Assembly: GCF_014280935.1 (NCBI RefSeq)
Contig: NZ_JACLZI010000027.1
Location: 29,593-93,592 of the forward strand
Reading direction: 5' to 3'
Source: Aquibacillus kalidii
GTDB taxonomy: Bacteria; Bacillota; Bacilli; Bacillales; Amphibacillaceae
Length of the DNA stretch: 64,000 nt
The notes under the pieces were generated by a model that saw only the letters and a list, made by a program, of their open reading frames with translations, was not told the origin of the DNA and searched no databases. The stretch's first letter is position 1, and each line of letters opens with the position of its first letter. Positions 8,214 to 18,122 of this stretch are shown one piece after another. A program made the translations under genes and the position numbers.

Positions 8214-8874
8214 TACTCATCCACCTTTTATAAAATATATCTTAAATTTATCTACTTATAAATTAAACATAACGATTAAACACTAAAAAAACAACATCAA
8301 TAAAGAATATATAACTTACTATCAACAATTTCAATAGTTGTACCACATTAATTTCTTTAAATTAGTACCCCACTTATCTAAGAACTAAGGAATAATAGAT
8401 TCCCTTTATAAAACTTGACCTTATTAAAGAATACATTACATCTATTCTAACTTCATAGAATTGAACAGGGAAAAAGATGAACTATCAGGTAATTGACTAC
8501 AAGTAAGAGGTTAGATTCTTTGATTATAATCAAGTAAACTATCTATCTAATTGAAACTGTTTTAATTTGGGAGTGAAAATGAAAACTAGTGTGGAGTATA
8601 TGAGATTAGTTGAAGAAAGGTCATAGAGTTCTAAAAAATTCCTAAATATATGAGAAACATCACTATATAAAACTGTCTCCTTTAGTTTTTAGTATTATAT
8701 ACATCCTGAGTATATCAGCTTATTTGGTGTGTATTTTTCTTCTGTTGTCACCTTTTGCTGCGGAGGATATTCTATTCTAATATCTACCTATTACACCAAA
8801 AAGAATAATGTCTTGGTATAGATAAAGACATAAAAAAAGGAACCCTATAAGGATTCTTTTTTTTAGTTAAGTAC
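8214..8874. other. Gene-free stretch between fcl and a TagO-like gene
   Basis: No convincing gene. A plus-strand start with a good binding site (ATG at about 8580, MKTSVEYMRLVEERS) stops after 15 codons, and a minus-strand tail reads SSAAKGDNRRK before a stop near 8730. Both look like decayed coding fragments but I cannot assign them. A weak hairpin with flanking A and T runs (about 8833-8865) probably terminates the minus-strand TagO-like gene. Confidence 0.4.
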
Positions 8875-9924
8875 TTACTTCTTTGTACGTTGGGATTCAA
8901 AAAGCCTTAACAAAGGTCGGTAATTTTGGCCTATTAAACCTGTAACTTCAACAGTTAATTCAACGCAGATTAACAATGCAATTAATGTAATAGTAGATCC
9001 CCACATAGTTGCTCTCGTGAAAATAATAGCAGCTACACTAAATAAAGCACACATGGAATAAATAACCAAAACTGTTTGTCGATGTGAATATCCAAGTCTT
9101 AGTAAACAGTGATGCAAATGCAACTTATCAGGATCAGATATGGGAGTCTTATGGACAATCCTTCTAACTATAGCAAATACTGTATCCAAGATAGGTACAC
9201 CTAAGATCAAAATAGGTATAGCTAAGGAGAACAGAGTAACATTCTTAAATAACCCCATGATAGAAAGTACACTTATCATGTATCCAAGAAACAATGCTCC
9301 TGTATCTCCCATAAATATTTTTGCAGGGTGGAAATTATAAAATAGGAATCCGATAGTACTTCCGAGTAAAATCAATCCTAGTAAAGCAACATAAGTATTC
9401 CCTAAAGATATCGCCATACCTGATATGGTTAATAGAGCAATAGAAGAAACACCCGCAGCAAGACCGTCTAATCCATCAATCAAATTTATAGCATTGGTAA
9501 CCCCAACAATCCACAATATAGTAATTGGGATACTTAAAAAGCCTATATCAATTTTATCTCCAAATGGGATAGAAATAAAGTCAATTTGAACTCCACCAAA
9601 AACTGTTATAAGAGCTGCAATAAGCTGCCCAGTGAATTTAACCTTAGCTGACAATTGATACTTGTCATCTAAAGCACCAATCAAAGTTATTAAACTAGCT
9701 CCTAAAATAACTACCCAGTTTAATTCATTATTAGGAGAAGCAATTAAAAACCCAATCATAAAACTAATAAAAATAGCTAATCCCCCGAGTCTTGGCATTA
9801 CTTTAGTGTGTACCTTCCGATGATCAGGTTGATCTGTTGCTCCTATTTTTATAGCAAATTTCTTTATTAGTGGCGTTATCATCACTGCAATAGCAAGACA
9901 AGCCACGAATAAAACATATTTCAT
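8875..9924 (-). CDS. Polyprenyl-phosphate HexNAc-1-phosphate transferase (TagO/WecA family), copy 1
   Basis: A 349-residue, roughly 10-helix membrane enzyme. It carries the family signatures GALDDKYQ (Mg2+/substrate), NAINLIDGLDGLA, MGDTGALFLG and the HLHH loop. The family transfers HexNAc-1-P from a UDP-sugar to undecaprenyl phosphate, which starts teichoic acid or polysaccharide repeat synthesis. AGGAGG precedes ATG 9924. A paralogue lies at 25.3-26.4 kb next to an LCP ligase gene. By position this copy would initiate the fucose-containing polymer, but that division of labour is inference. Confidence 0.88.
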   Translation of the reverse strand: MKYVLFVACLAIAVMITPLIKKFAIKIGATDQPDHRKVHTKVMPRLGGLAIFISFMIGFLIASPNNELNWVVILGASLITLIGALDDKYQLSAKVKFTGQLIAALITVFGGVQIDFISIPFGDKIDIGFLSIPITILWIVGVTNAINLIDGLDGLAAGVSSIALLTISGMAISLGNTYVALLGLILLGSTIGFLFYNFHPAKIFMGDTGALFLGYMISVLSIMGLFKNVTLFSLAIPILILGVPILDTVFAIVRRIVHKTPISDPDKLHLHHCLLRLGYSHRQTVLVIYSMCALFSVAAIIFTRATMWGSTITLIALLICVELTVEVTGLIGQNYRPLLRLFESQRTKK

Positions 9925-10661
9925 GTGTATCCTCCTAGGTCTCTTTGAGTATTATAATTGAATAGTTGATTTTATTTGCACAAATATATAGACGAATTTC
10001 ACACAATAAGGTTTCATATTGTGTCAAACTATTTTCAGATATTACTATAAAACATCTTTACCAATTATATAGAAAAGGATAATAAAATACAATATTATTT
10101 TTTTTACATCATTATACACATCACCAAATTTATTACCTAATTCCCAAAAATCACCTAAATTAGAATATTTTATATAAAGTCCAGGAATAAGTTATTTATC
10201 TTATTAATGTTTCATATAAATTTATATATTCTCTGGTAACTTGGTCTAACTTAAAAGAATTCACAGCTTTCTCACGAACTGGATAGATAAATCCAAATGT
10301 TGATCCTTTTCTTTCATCTCGGGTAGGACCTTAATGCAACGGATAAAACAACCTGTTTATTTAAAGGAATATCTAATTGCACTCAAATTTAATCTTTAAC
10401 TGTAATTCAGGTCAACCATACAAGATAGAATACATTAGACAACAAAAATAGATAGTTTTGAAGTAGTACACCGGTTAAAGGATACATTTTTACTTTCTTT
10501 TCGTTCTTTTCCTGTACTTTTGAAAGTCCTCTTGTTTCCGTTTAAAATAATCATCAATAATTGCTAGACCCCATCCTAATAAGTGTAAATTACTGAACCT
10601 CTTGGCATTTTCTTAGTTTACCTCACTATTGTTGCTCATTAGGAATGATGCGTGGGTGTAT
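9925..10661. other. Gene-poor stretch with decayed coding fragments
   Basis: About 740 bases without an intact gene. The minus strand holds a glycosyltransferase tail (listed separately) and a 40-codon open stretch (10490-10612) reading NLHLLGWGLAIIDDYFKRK, preceded directly by a stop and without a start. The rest is AT-rich with no recognisable element. Confidence 0.45.
10196..10310 (-). pseudogene. C-terminal remnant of a glycosyltransferase
   Basis: Reading the minus strand towards TAA 10196-10198, the frame gives GFIYPVREKAVNS, then LDQVTREYINLYETLI. This is the usual C-terminal helix pair of family-1/4 glycosyltransferases. Upstream, the frame is lost and an EMKEKDQHLDLS continuation appears in another frame, so the gene is truncated and frameshifted. 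It suggests that a further glycosyltransferase once stood between the TagO-like gene and the PA14 protein. Confidence 0.5.
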
Positions 10662-10715
10662 CTATAAATAAAGACACTTGTCAATTTGCATTGACAAGTG
10701 CCTTTATTTATAGAG
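10662..10715 (-). terminator. Very long hairpin terminator of the PA14/glucosaminidase gene
   Basis: CTATAAATAAAG-A-CACTTGTCAA pairs with TTGACAAGTG-C-CTTTATTTATAG with one mismatch, giving a stem of about 22 bp and a six-base loop right after the stop at 10716. Confidence 0.85.
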
Positions 10716-13700
10716 CTATTTAATTTGATTTACATAATCTACATGAACCCAGCCTGTTTTACCACTATAGGTAACTTTAAGCCAAGAACCACTCATCATA
10801 ACATTATTATTAGAATCTAATAAAGCAGTTAATAATTGATTGTTTGATAGATTAGCCAGTGTTGAACTATCCGAATTTGGCTGTTCTCTTAGATTTAGAT
10901 ATGAATCAGATGAAACACTAACTTGATAAAGGTTCTTTAACTCAACATATGGAGAATATAACCATCCCTCTTGGTTGTCAACCTTTACTTTGTACCATCC
11001 GTCACTATTTCTTCCATATACAACTACTTTTTGATTCGTATTTAATGTTTTAATTAATGTAGTACTATCTACAGAAGGTTTACTACGAAAGTTAACACTA
11101 GAAGTAGTAAATCCTATAGTGCCATCTGGATAACTACTGATTGTCGTGTTACTTGGTAATTCAGTTTCTCCAGGTTGGGCTAGAAACTTCGGTTCATCAA
11201 ACTGCATTGTGTAGTTGCTAATTAAGTTGTAAATCGATTGAATTCTACTAGTTTGACTAACCGCCCAACTTACATGCGTTGCATATTGATGCGTACCAGG
11301 GTTACTAGGATTCCACTTCATTTTATAAAGTGTATTTTGTCCAGCTTGAATATAATTAACAGAAACAAACTGGGCTCCTCCAATAATTGCTGCTTCAGGA
11401 GATGTCCATCCTTCTTTTAGAGCTTTTTGAGCTCCACATTCAGTTGGATAATCATCATATGCTCCAATTCCATACATGTTATACACCTTATTTGGAGAGA
11501 TATCAACTTTTACTGGATTCCCATTACTATCTTTAACAATTGTGCCTTTATCACTACACTGATTCCATTGACTGACACCTTTTGCAAGAGTAGAACTTCC
11601 GTTACCCGTTTCATGTAAAGCATGAGCCATTAAGTAGACTTCATTTATACTATACTTCTTAGCTGCATTAATGAACGCCTGCGCTTTCCCAATAAAAATA
11701 CCTTTATTATACAATATTTTACTATTTACCTCGTCTACATTTAAACCAGCGGGTTTTGAAAGCAGTAAAAACTGAAGGTAACTTTCTGTTCCCTTTTTAA
11801 AGTTAGATGGATTAGCATAATACTCTACTAACTCTCTCGTTGCAGGTATTGTACCAGCTCCGTCAGCCTTAGGTCCTCCATAATTCATCTGTCTATCTAC
11901 CATTTGATCAAATGAATAATTGTATTGAGTTTGTGTATATATTTTTGTTGGACCTGGGTTATACTTTTCAAAGTCAAATTTCAATGATGCACTGCCAGTA
12001 TTCTCATAATACTCAATGACCACTGTATGCGTACCCTTAGTTAAAGTAACATTATTTTGTGTTAATCTTAAAGAACCGTTACTCCAAGCATTAATTACAA
12101 GTTTACCGTCAACGTAGAGCTTTGCACCATCGTCAGCCCATACCTTCATTGTATAATCACCATCTTCAGTGATGTTGACTTTACCTTGGTATCTTCCTGA
12201 AAATCCATCTGCAGGAATAGTGACTTCTGGTGATGAATCTCCCCATTGAAAATCAATCTGTTCATAAGCAACAGGATAACCAGTCAAGAGCGGCGTACCA
12301 CTCAAGTTTTTGTTAGAGTATAACTCCCCTATCCAACCATTAACTGGTATCGTTAAAGGTTCTAAGCTTAATGATATATTACTTAGACCAGTGTCTTCTC
12401 GATGTTCTACTTCAATCCAATGAATATTAGATCCATTTACATTGTTTACATTTACCTTGTAAACTTTGTCCTTGAAGCTTCCACCTGTCCAACGGTCTAC
12501 AACTAATTTCCCATCCAGATAAACTCTTACGCCATCATCTCCACTTAGGTTTAATGTGTATGCACCTGCTGTAATTCTTTTAGCAGTTACATATTTACTA
12601 GAGTAATAGTCATTTTGAATACCCGTAATCGGAGACCCTGATCCACTATCTTCTAATAAAGCGCCATTTGCTCCTGGAGCAATAATTTTAGCATTTTCGG
12701 GGTTACCTTCTAGCTTATCATTATTGTAATAATACGCTAACCAACTACCGAATGGTACAACATCAGAATAGACAGTTGAATTTCTCACCCCATCATAGTA
12801 TTCTGTACCAATTGTAACATTACCAGATAACGTTCCAAGAATAGCCCTGTTAACTTTCCCACTAGAGTTTGTCCATCTATCTACCTTGTACTTTCCATTC
12901 ACCTTTACTCGAATACCATCATCTGCGAGTGTTTGAAGAAAGTATTCTTGTCCATCAAAAGTTCTTGATTGGTCAAAATAAGCGTAGAAATCGTCAACCG
13001 GGAAACCTTTCGGGCCATTATATCCCCATTGATAGTGGACTTGCTCTGTTACTTCGGAGTATGTCGGTTTCTCATCTATTTGAACATCAAACGCTGCCCT
13101 TCTAACATTATCATAATACTCCACTTTTATACGGTGCGTCCCTTTGCTTAGATATTGAAGACTTTCACCTCGATGACTGTAGGAATTATTTATCCACGAA
13201 TCGATAATTAATTGGTCATCTACATATACCCGAATACCATCATCAGCAAAAGCCTTAAAATTTACAAATTTGCTATTATCTAATACTAATAGCTTTTGAA
13301 ATTTTGCCGAGAACTTATCTTCAGGTATATTAACGACGGGCTTACTATTTCCCCAATCAAGGCTTAAATTTTCAGAATGATATTCAGCAAATTCAGGATC
13401 ACCTGATAGTGAAGTGTTAGGATAGAACTCTGCGGTCCACTTATCCGCTGTCACTTCAACAGGCTTAAGATTAAACGCAAGTTTACTACTACCTGTATTC
13501 TCTCTATACTCTACTTTAATCCAATGAATGTTAGAACCGTTAATATCCTTGACATTAATTTTAAAGGATTCCTCTTTGTAACTACCTACGCTCCAGCGAT
13601 CCACTACTTTTTTACCATCTAGATATACTCGAACTCCATCATCTGCTCCGACGCGTAAGATATAGTATCCAGAAGATAAGCGTTTTGCTGTAATATATTC

Positions 13701-14642
13701 ACTAGAGAATTTATCCGAATTAATACCACTTAAAGGTGACCCTTTCCCATTATCTTCGCTAAGGGAATCCCGCTCCCCTTGTTGTAAAGTTTGGGCTTTA
13801 ATCGGTCTTCCTTCTAACTTGTCATTGTTATAATAGTACCCAAGCCAATGACCAAACGGTACAATATCTGAGTAAATCGTAGCATTTCTCACACCGTCAT
13901 AGTATTCTGTACCAACTGATACATGTCCAGATAATTTTCCAAGTATTGTTCGATTTACCTGTCCACTTGAGTTAGTCCATCTATCAACTTTATACTCACC
14001 ATTAACTTTAACACGAATACCATCATCAGCTAATGTTTGTAAAAAATACTCTTGTCCATCAAAGTTTCTGGATTGGTCAAAGTAGGCATAAAAATTATCT
14101 ACTGGAAATCCCGTTGGACTTTCATAACCCCAATGATAATGGACTTGTTCAGTAGTCTCTTTGTATGCAGCTTTTTCCCCTATGTCAACCCGAAATGCTG
14201 CTCTTCTAACATTATCGTAGTATTCAACTTTGACAGTATGAGTTCCCTGGCTTAAGAACATAACGTTTTCTCCACGAAGGCCATAGGAGTCATTCTTCCA
14301 TGAATCAATTATTAGTTGATTATCAACATAAACCCTGATGCCATCATCTGCCCAAGCTTTGAAACTCATAAATTTGTCTTTTTCTATAACAAGATCTCTT
14401 TGAAATCTAGCAGTAAATCCATCTGCTTTAATATTAGCTGCAGGTGATTGATTTCCCCAATCAATCTCTAGATTACTAGTTTCAATTTGCATTGGAGATG
14501 ATATCCCAGAAAATGTTAAGTTAGAGAAAAGTTCCCCAGACCAAGTACTAGTTGCTGCTTTTGATAAATTAGGCATCAACAATAGTAGAAAGATAGAAAA
14601 TGGGATTAATACAATTAATCTATTTAGTTGTCTAATAGTAAT
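10716..14642 (-). CDS. Giant secreted N-acetylglucosaminidase with seven PA14-like modules and SH3b repeats
   Basis: About 1308 residues. Seven PA14-type modules are marked by (A/G)DDG(I/V/A) motifs. Modules 1-3 and 4-6 are near-copies, a tandem duplication of about 380 residues. Next comes a GH73-type glucosaminidase domain (LMAHALHETGNGSSTLAKG with the likely catalytic Glu; MYGIGAYD), then two SH3b wall-binding domains (VNFRSKPS, LNLREQPN). The start is odd. The longest frame from a standard start codon begins at TTG 14582 and lacks a signal peptide. The frame continues upstream through RLIVLIPFSIFLLLLMPNL to ATT 14642, eight bases after AGGAGG (14651-14656), and is closed there by a TAA. 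I therefore place the start at ATT 14642. It sits inside the polysaccharide locus; PA14 modules often bind glycans, so it may act on or be anchored by that polymer. Confidence 0.85.
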   Translation of the reverse strand: MTIRQLNRLIVLIPFSIFLLLLMPNLSKAATSTWSGELFSNLTFSGISSPMQIETSNLEIDWGNQSPAANIKADGFTARFQRDLVIEKDKFMSFKAWADDGIRVYVDNQLIIDSWKNDSYGLRGENVMFLSQGTHTVKVEYYDNVRRAAFRVDIGEKAAYKETTEQVHYHWGYESPTGFPVDNFYAYFDQSRNFDGQEYFLQTLADDGIRVKVNGEYKVDRWTNSSGQVNRTILGKLSGHVSVGTEYYDGVRNATIYSDIVPFGHWLGYYYNNDKLEGRPIKAQTLQQGERDSLSEDNGKGSPLSGINSDKFSSEYITAKRLSSGYYILRVGADDGVRVYLDGKKVVDRWSVGSYKEESFKINVKDINGSNIHWIKVEYRENTGSSKLAFNLKPVEVTADKWTAEFYPNTSLSGDPEFAEYHSENLSLDWGNSKPVVNIPEDKFSAKFQKLLVLDNSKFVNFKAFADDGIRVYVDDQLIIDSWINNSYSHRGESLQYLSKGTHRIKVEYYDNVRRAAFDVQIDEKPTYSEVTEQVHYQWGYNGPKGFPVDDFYAYFDQSRTFDGQEYFLQTLADDGIRVKVNGKYKVDRWTNSSGKVNRAILGTLSGNVTIGTEYYDGVRNSTVYSDVVPFGSWLAYYYNNDKLEGNPENAKIIAPGANGALLEDSGSGSPITGIQNDYYSSKYVTAKRITAGAYTLNLSGDDGVRVYLDGKLVVDRWTGGSFKDKVYKVNVNNVNGSNIHWIEVEHREDTGLSNISLSLEPLTIPVNGWIGELYSNKNLSGTPLLTGYPVAYEQIDFQWGDSSPEVTIPADGFSGRYQGKVNITEDGDYTMKVWADDGAKLYVDGKLVINAWSNGSLRLTQNNVTLTKGTHTVVIEYYENTGSASLKFDFEKYNPGPTKIYTQTQYNYSFDQMVDRQMNYGGPKADGAGTIPATRELVEYYANPSNFKKGTESYLQFLLLSKPAGLNVDEVNSKILYNKGIFIGKAQAFINAAKKYSINEVYLMAHALHETGNGSSTLAKGVSQWNQCSDKGTIVKDSNGNPVKVDISPNKVYNMYGIGAYDDYPTECGAQKALKEGWTSPEAAIIGGAQFVSVNYIQAGQNTLYKMKWNPSNPGTHQYATHVSWAVSQTSRIQSIYNLISNYTMQFDEPKFLAQPGETELPSNTTISSYPDGTIGFTTSSVNFRSKPSVDSTTLIKTLNTNQKVVVYGRNSDGWYKVKVDNQEGWLYSPYVELKNLYQVSVSSDSYLNLREQPNSDSSTLANLSNNQLLTALLDSNNNVMMSGSWLKVTYSGKTGWVHVDYVNQIK

Positions 14643-14774
14643 TTAGAGTTCCTCCTCACACACACCTCATTTATATTACATTCTTATTATCAAGGATTTC
14701 TCCTAAAATGTTAATACTTTTTCGACATTTTTTTATAGTATATTTTGGGATATTGAATAATAATGCTGAAATCC

Positions 14775-14825
14775 ACATAAAAATAGTACTTTATAGTCAA
14801 GTTTCCAAACTATAAAGTACTATTT
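14775..14825 (-). terminator. Terminator overlapping the 3' end of manC
   Basis: A perfect 17-bp stem (AAATAGTACTTTATAGT 781-797 within 14.7-14.8 kb, and its complement 14809-14825) contains the manC stop codon. On the minus strand it is followed by a T-run. Confidence 0.85.
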
Positions 14826-16171
14826 ATGCTATCCCAATTTTTATTCAAAACCACTTCGTCATTTTCCACCAAGTCTGTACCTGTTTGAATCTCAATTATT
14901 TCTAACTCATTTATTGCTCTAATTGTATGTTTAGTCCTCTTCGTAATTTCAACAACCTGACCCGGATTAATACCTTGTTTTACACCATTAACAATTATCT
15001 CTCCAGTTCCTTTAACAATGGTCCAGTTCTTACTTCGACGTTTATTATAGCTATAATTTAGATTTTTCCCACTATCTATAGTTAACTTTTTCGTGATCAC
15101 TTCAATTCCATTATTATGATTGGCGTGATCTAATATTTTATAGGATCCCCATTGTGTCTCTTCATATTTCGGAATAATATTTTCCAACTTGTTAACGTAT
15201 TGTTTTATGCGTTGACTATATGTTTTATCTGACACTAGAATCCCATCAGGGCTTACTGCTACGACAACATGATTAATTCCTAATACTGCAACGGGAATAT
15301 CTAATTCGTTGATAACATGGTTATCCACTGATTCCTCATTAATTATTGCTTTTCCAATTACGTTAGAAGACATTTCTTCAGTCAATGTATTCCATGTACC
15401 AAGGTCCTTCCAATAGCCTTGGTAATCAATTGCGACTATTTTTTCAGTTGATTCTACCACCTCAAAATCAAAGCTATTTTTAGGTAATTGATCATACAAC
15501 TCAATAAGACTATCGTAAGAGGTAGGGAAATTTTTTCTCTTTAATAAATTTAGAATGAAGCTTAATTTAAATGCAAAAATTCCACAATTCCATAGAGCGT
15601 TTTCTTTAATTAGTTCTGCTGCTGTTACTTCATCTGGCTTTTCTTTAAACCTAGCAACATTCAAGTATCCTTCCTTTGTATTACTCTCCGGAACAATATA
15701 CCCATATTTTGCAGAAGGGTAAGTTGGTGTTACACCCATTAGAGCTAGGTCAGCAATTGATGTATGAATCACCTTTTCTAAGTCCTTAATTCGTTCAAAG
15801 AAACGATCCTCTACATAAGGATCAACAGGTAAGATTGATATTACCTCATCTTCCCTTACATCTAGTTCCGAATATAGATAGGAACAAGCCAGAGCAATTG
15901 CTGGAAATGTGTCTCGCCTCTCGGGCTCGATGACTAAAGGAACATCCTCTCCAAGTTGATTTTTCACTATATCAACCTGAGAATTACTTGTGGCAATAAC
16001 CGTTGATTCAGCTAACTGCACTTTGTCTAATTGTGCCCAAACACGTTGTACCATTGAAATACGATTCTGGTTTTCGTCCTCCAAAATTTTAAGGAATTGC
16101 TTTGACCTTGCATCATTAGATAATGGCCAGAGACGTTTACCTGACCCACCAGAAAGTAAAATAAGTCTCAT
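14810..16171 (-). CDS. manC: Mannose-1-phosphate guanylyltransferase (ManC type, with cupin domain)
   Basis: A 453-residue enzyme making GDP-mannose from GTP and mannose-1-phosphate. The N-terminal nucleotidyltransferase has LSGGSGKRLWPLS (8-20) and FKEKPD; the C-terminal third is a cupin domain with KNWTIVKGTGEI and PGQVVEITKRTKH, as in bifunctional PMI-GMP enzymes. Whether the isomerase half is active cannot be judged. The GGGTGGG binding site precedes ATG 16171. It starts 22 bases after the upstream glycosyltransferase and feeds gmd/fcl. Confidence 0.93.
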   Translation of the reverse strand: MRLILLSGGSGKRLWPLSNDARSKQFLKILEDENQNRISMVQRVWAQLDKVQLAESTVIATSNSQVDIVKNQLGEDVPLVIEPERRDTFPAIALACSYLYSELDVREDEVISILPVDPYVEDRFFERIKDLEKVIHTSIADLALMGVTPTYPSAKYGYIVPESNTKEGYLNVARFKEKPDEVTAAELIKENALWNCGIFAFKLSFILNLLKRKNFPTSYDSLIELYDQLPKNSFDFEVVESTEKIVAIDYQGYWKDLGTWNTLTEEMSSNVIGKAIINEESVDNHVINELDIPVAVLGINHVVVAVSPDGILVSDKTYSQRIKQYVNKLENIIPKYEETQWGSYKILDHANHNNGIEVITKKLTIDSGKNLNYSYNKRRSKNWTIVKGTGEIIVNGVKQGINPGQVVEITKRTKHTIRAINELEIIEIQTGTDLVENDEVVLNKNWDSINSTL

Positions 16172-16193
16172 CTAATCCCACCCTTACTACTAA

Positions 16194-17318
16194 TTAATTT
16201 AGTAACCTTTTGTACAACTGTTTAATTTTTTCGGATTCTATTTCCCAATTAAATGTATGTTGAATATATTCCCTTCCATTCTGACCCATTTCTTTAACCA
16301 TGTTTCTATCTTTATACAATTGAACAATGTAACTTGCTATTTCTTCTGGATTAGCTGGATTCACAAAAAAACCTGATTTTGTATTCTCCAACTTATTTCT
16401 CCATGACTCAAAATCGCTAGCTATAAAAGGTAACCCAAACATTTGATACTCAAAAATTTTATTCGGACTCGTTTGTGAGTGATCACCAACATCTAGAATT
16501 GTAATTAAACCTATATGGGATTGAGCCATTAATTCAAAAGCATTCTTCTGTGGAAGGAACCCTTTATACTCTATCCATTTCCAACCATCAGATTTTGTTA
16601 ACGCCTTATAGTAGTCCTCATTATCGAAAGATCCTACTAACGTGAAGGTAATATTACTTCCTTTTTCCATCTCATTGGCTAGGTGTACTGCATCCACCAT
16701 CTCTTTAATACCTCTTGTTTTACTTAATGTACTTCCAACATAAATAACTCGGAAACCTTCTTGAGATGGAATGGCGCGGATAGACTTCATATTTTTAGAA
16801 ACTGGTGCATTTTCAATAATAATTGCTTTTTTACCAATACGTTTTTTAACATTTGTTTGTGTAACGATGACTGCATTAAATACCTTGCCCGCCAATTTTT
16901 CCATTTGACTAATACTCGATGCGGCGATTTTTCTAATCGGACTTGGTATCCATTCTCTCATTAATAAACGTTTACTAAAGTCCTCATGCGTATCATATAT
17001 AACCTTTTTCCCAAACATTTTTAATAAGAACCCGATTGGTAATGTATCAGGGTTATGTATGTGATATACATCCGCTTTAATTGATAACACCTTAAAGAAC
17101 AACTTAAAAAGATTGATAAATCTGGAGGCCCTTTTTCTAAAGGTAGGAACCTCTACAAAGTTAATATCTAAATCTATCGTCTCATTTTTTGGATTTCTCG
17201 CATAATAAGTAACGTTAAATCCTAAAGAGAGTAGCGTAGATATTTCTTTTGTATATATTCTTACGTCATCAAACTTATGAACTGGTGCAACTACACAAAC
17301 ATGGCATGTTTTATCCAT
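16194..17318 (-). CDS. Glycosyltransferase family 4
   Basis: A 374-residue GT-B fold enzyme. The N-terminal half contains DVYHIHNPDTLPIG, the C-terminal half VIYVGSTLSKTRGIKEM and the donor-binding region SPNKIFEYQMFGLPFIASD with the usual Glu. It probably adds one sugar to the lipid-linked repeat at the cytoplasmic membrane face; donor and acceptor are unknown. ATG 17318 is preferred since AAAGGGGA lies just before it; the ATG eight codons upstream overlaps the binding site. Confidence 0.88.
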   Translation of the reverse strand: MDKTCHVCVVAPVHKFDDVRIYTKEISTLLSLGFNVTYYARNPKNETIDLDINFVEVPTFRKRASRFINLFKLFFKVLSIKADVYHIHNPDTLPIGFLLKMFGKKVIYDTHEDFSKRLLMREWIPSPIRKIAASSISQMEKLAGKVFNAVIVTQTNVKKRIGKKAIIIENAPVSKNMKSIRAIPSQEGFRVIYVGSTLSKTRGIKEMVDAVHLANEMEKGSNITFTLVGSFDNEDYYKALTKSDGWKWIEYKGFLPQKNAFELMAQSHIGLITILDVGDHSQTSPNKIFEYQMFGLPFIASDFESWRNKLENTKSGFFVNPANPEEIASYIVQLYKDRNMVKEMGQNGREYIQHTFNWEIESEKIKQLYKRLLN

Positions 17319-17364
17319 GAAAAAATCCCCTTTAAAACACACTATTTTTTAAGTAAAACATATT

Positions 17365-18090
17365 TCATTTCAATTTTTTTATTAATGAAATCGTTGTATT
17401 ATAAAAGTTAAGAGGTGGGTATTTTTTAATGATTTTTTCTCTTTCTCTATATAAATTGTCCCTTTGTGTATCACTTAAGCCACCCTCTAAATATTCGCAT
17501 ATTGGTAAATCTATCTTCATAAAATGTAACTTACGTTTCATTTTTAAGCGCAAGATCATTTCAAAATCTGCTGCAATTTTATATTCAAGATCATACTTTT
17601 CTTGTTTATGTTTGTCTGATTTAAAAAATACTGCTTGGTGACATAGCGTTTTTCTACTAAGAAATAAGTAACTTAATTTATTAGGATACCTTCTAACCTG
17701 ATTATTATAAATAATGTCTCCATAAACTACATCTGGAAGTGTATCTTGCCCCTTGGCAAAGGAAATAACTTTTTCAATGGTATCATTATTCAAAAACTCA
17801 TCGCCCGAGTTCATAAAATTAACAAAACTACTAGAATCCGATACCATTGACAATCCTTTGTTCATTGCGTCATATATACCTTTGTCTGGTTCGCTAACCC
17901 AATGCGTTATATGATCAGAGTATTCTTCAATAATTTCTGCTGTACTATCTTTCGAAGCTCCATCTACTACAATATACTCAATATTCTCATACGTTTGGGA
18001 CATAATACTCTTAATCGTCCCTTCGATTAATTCTTCGCTGTTGTAACAAACAGTAATTATACTTACCAATGGCTTTTCATTCATTTTCAT
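17365..18090 (-). CDS. Glycosyltransferase family 2
   Basis: A 241-residue GT-A enzyme: VSIITVCYNSEEL at the N-terminus, YIVVDGASKDST, the SEPDKGIYDAMNKG stretch typical of WcaA/colanic-acid-type GT2 proteins, and FMNSGDEF as the DxD-like metal site. The LCHQAVFF motif and an internal D/E-rich site (AADFEMILRLK) fit the family. It is in line with neighbours on the minus strand, separated by about 30-45 bases. Sugar specificity unknown. Confidence 0.88.
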   Translation of the reverse strand: MKMNEKPLVSIITVCYNSEELIEGTIKSIMSQTYENIEYIVVDGASKDSTAEIIEEYSDHITHWVSEPDKGIYDAMNKGLSMVSDSSSFVNFMNSGDEFLNNDTIEKVISFAKGQDTLPDVVYGDIIYNNQVRRYPNKLSYLFLSRKTLCHQAVFFKSDKHKQEKYDLEYKIAADFEMILRLKMKRKLHFMKIDLPICEYLEGGLSDTQRDNLYREREKIIKKYPPLNFYNTTISLIKKLK

Positions 18091-18122
18091 TATTTAATCC
18101 CATCCAATTATGTTTAGCATGG

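Noticed and set aside
11238..14255. Several 60-80 codon plus-strand frames opposite the PA14 protein
   Set aside because: They mirror the repeated coding sequence on the minus strand and lack ribosome binding sites.
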